Assembly: GCA_044866075.1 (NCBI GenBank)
Contig: JBIOTQ010000031.1
Coordinates: 1 to 13,754 of the forward strand
DNA: 13,754 bases
Reading direction: 5' to 3'
Source of the DNA: JBASRP01 sp044866075
Lineage (GTDB): Bacteria > Actinomycetota > AC-67
Below are positions 13,438 to 13,754 of the stretch, piece after piece. Below the pieces are notes generated by a model. That model was not told the origin of the DNA. It saw only the letters and a program-made list of their open reading frames with translations, and made no database searches. Positions within the stretch are counted from its first letter, which is position 1, and each line of letters starts with the position of its first letter. The translations under genes were made by a program, and so were the position numbers.

Positions 13438-13754
13438 ATGCTAGCGCCGCGCCTGGTCGTCTTCCCGCGGTGGCGTCCCGCCGGCGGCAGAGGGGCAGGA
13501 TGCACGGCCGACGGCGGGAGCGCGCACGCGGACCCTCAGGGCGAACCTGATCGGCGGAGCGTGACGGGCGGCGTGTTCGCGAAGGCCTCGAGGGGAGAGG
13601 TGCTCGACGTGAGCCCGACGATCGCCGAGCCCCCGGGTCTGCTCGAGCACACATGGTCCACGCCGGGGTGCGAGTCCGTCGCGGTCGGGAACCGAGTGTA
13701 CCGGTGCCCGATCGAGCGCCTCCGTACACGACCGCCCATCACTCGCTCCGAGGG
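13438..13754 (+). CDS. Weak open reading frame running off the right edge
   Basis: From ATG 13438 a frame of 105 codons stays open to the end of the window. A GTG at 13561, with GGAG one base before it, is a shorter candidate start. The predicted sequence has no motif I recognise; the part after 13561 (EVLDVSPTIAEPP, then ESVAVGNRVYRCPIERL) looks more protein-like than the first 40 codons. Third codon positions are GC-rich, but in such DNA that also happens by chance. It would be divergent from the response regulator. If no gene is here, bases 13401-13754 are a long non-coding stretch holding only the regulator's promoter, with no clear RNA gene or repeat. Confidence 0.2.
   Translation, partial: MLAPRLVVFPRWRPAGGRGAGCTADGGSAHADPQGEPDRRSVTGGVFAKASRGEVLDVSPTIAEPPGLLEHTWSTPGCESVAVGNRVYRCPIERLRTRPPITRSE

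Noticed and set aside
13432..13476. GGAAC ... CGTC resembling an ECF-sigma promoter on the plus strand
   Set aside because: The spacing is about 22 bases, too long for the 16-17 base ECF arrangement, and no confirmed gene follows.
1..13754. Search for mobile elements, CRISPR arrays, tRNA/rRNA genes and riboswitches
   Set aside because: No transposase or integrase motif, no regularly spaced repeats, and no cloverleaf or conserved RNA signature was visible by reading. Intergenic gaps except the last are 112 bases or less and leave little room.

Overview
The window is very GC-rich, with G/C strongly preferred at third codon positions, and every gene in it has a good family match. The protein set suggests a high-GC actinobacterial chromosome, possibly one of the deeper soil or uncultured lineages. 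The supporting families are an Lcp/MpaB-type oxygenase, a cyclase-AAA-TPR signalling protein, a UspA of the actinobacterial 'VGNRGM...GSVPN' type, GH92, a principal-like sigma factor and short-spaced TAnnnT promoters next to start codons. This placement is inferred from family resemblance only. I see no insertion sequence, phage gene, tRNA, rRNA, CRISPR array or other mark of recent transfer.

Layout, left to right. (1) The first nine codons of a minus-strand gene run off the left edge behind a probable leaderless promoter. (2) A plus-strand pair (105-2914) follows: a two-part protein ending in an Lcp/MpaB (DUF2236) haem-oxygenase-like domain, and a DUF2071/YqjF-like protein joined to it by a 4-base ATGA overlap. 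(3) A 1037-residue minus-strand cyclase-AAA-TPR protein (2911-6024) has a stop codon interlocked with that of the DUF2071 gene. (4) Divergent from it is a UspA protein (6137-6589). (5) Convergent with uspA, with one base between the stops, is a secreted GH92 alpha-mannosidase (6591-8915). (6) Divergent from that is a plus-strand pair of membrane proteins, DedA/VTT (8972-9613) and YhhN/TMEM86-like (9610-10251), again joined by ATGA. (7) On the minus strand lies a signalling block transcribed right to left: OmpR-type response regulator (13400-12723), sensor histidine kinase (12718-11354) and sigma-70 factor (11288-10263). (8) The last ~350 bases hold only the regulator's upstream region and one weak open frame running off the right edge.

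The genes look like several short housekeeping or regulatory transcription units rather than one island. Two tight pairs suggest joint function: oxygenase plus DUF2071, and DedA plus YhhN, where both members could act on membrane lipids. The kinase-regulator pair may control the sigma factor encoded just downstream. The points most worth a second look are the altered substrate residues of the cyclase (Lys to Asp, Asp to Trp), the double-domain oxygenase with its DUF2071 partner, the DedA protein lacking one of the family's two key arginines, and three convergent junctions with 11 or fewer bases between the stops.
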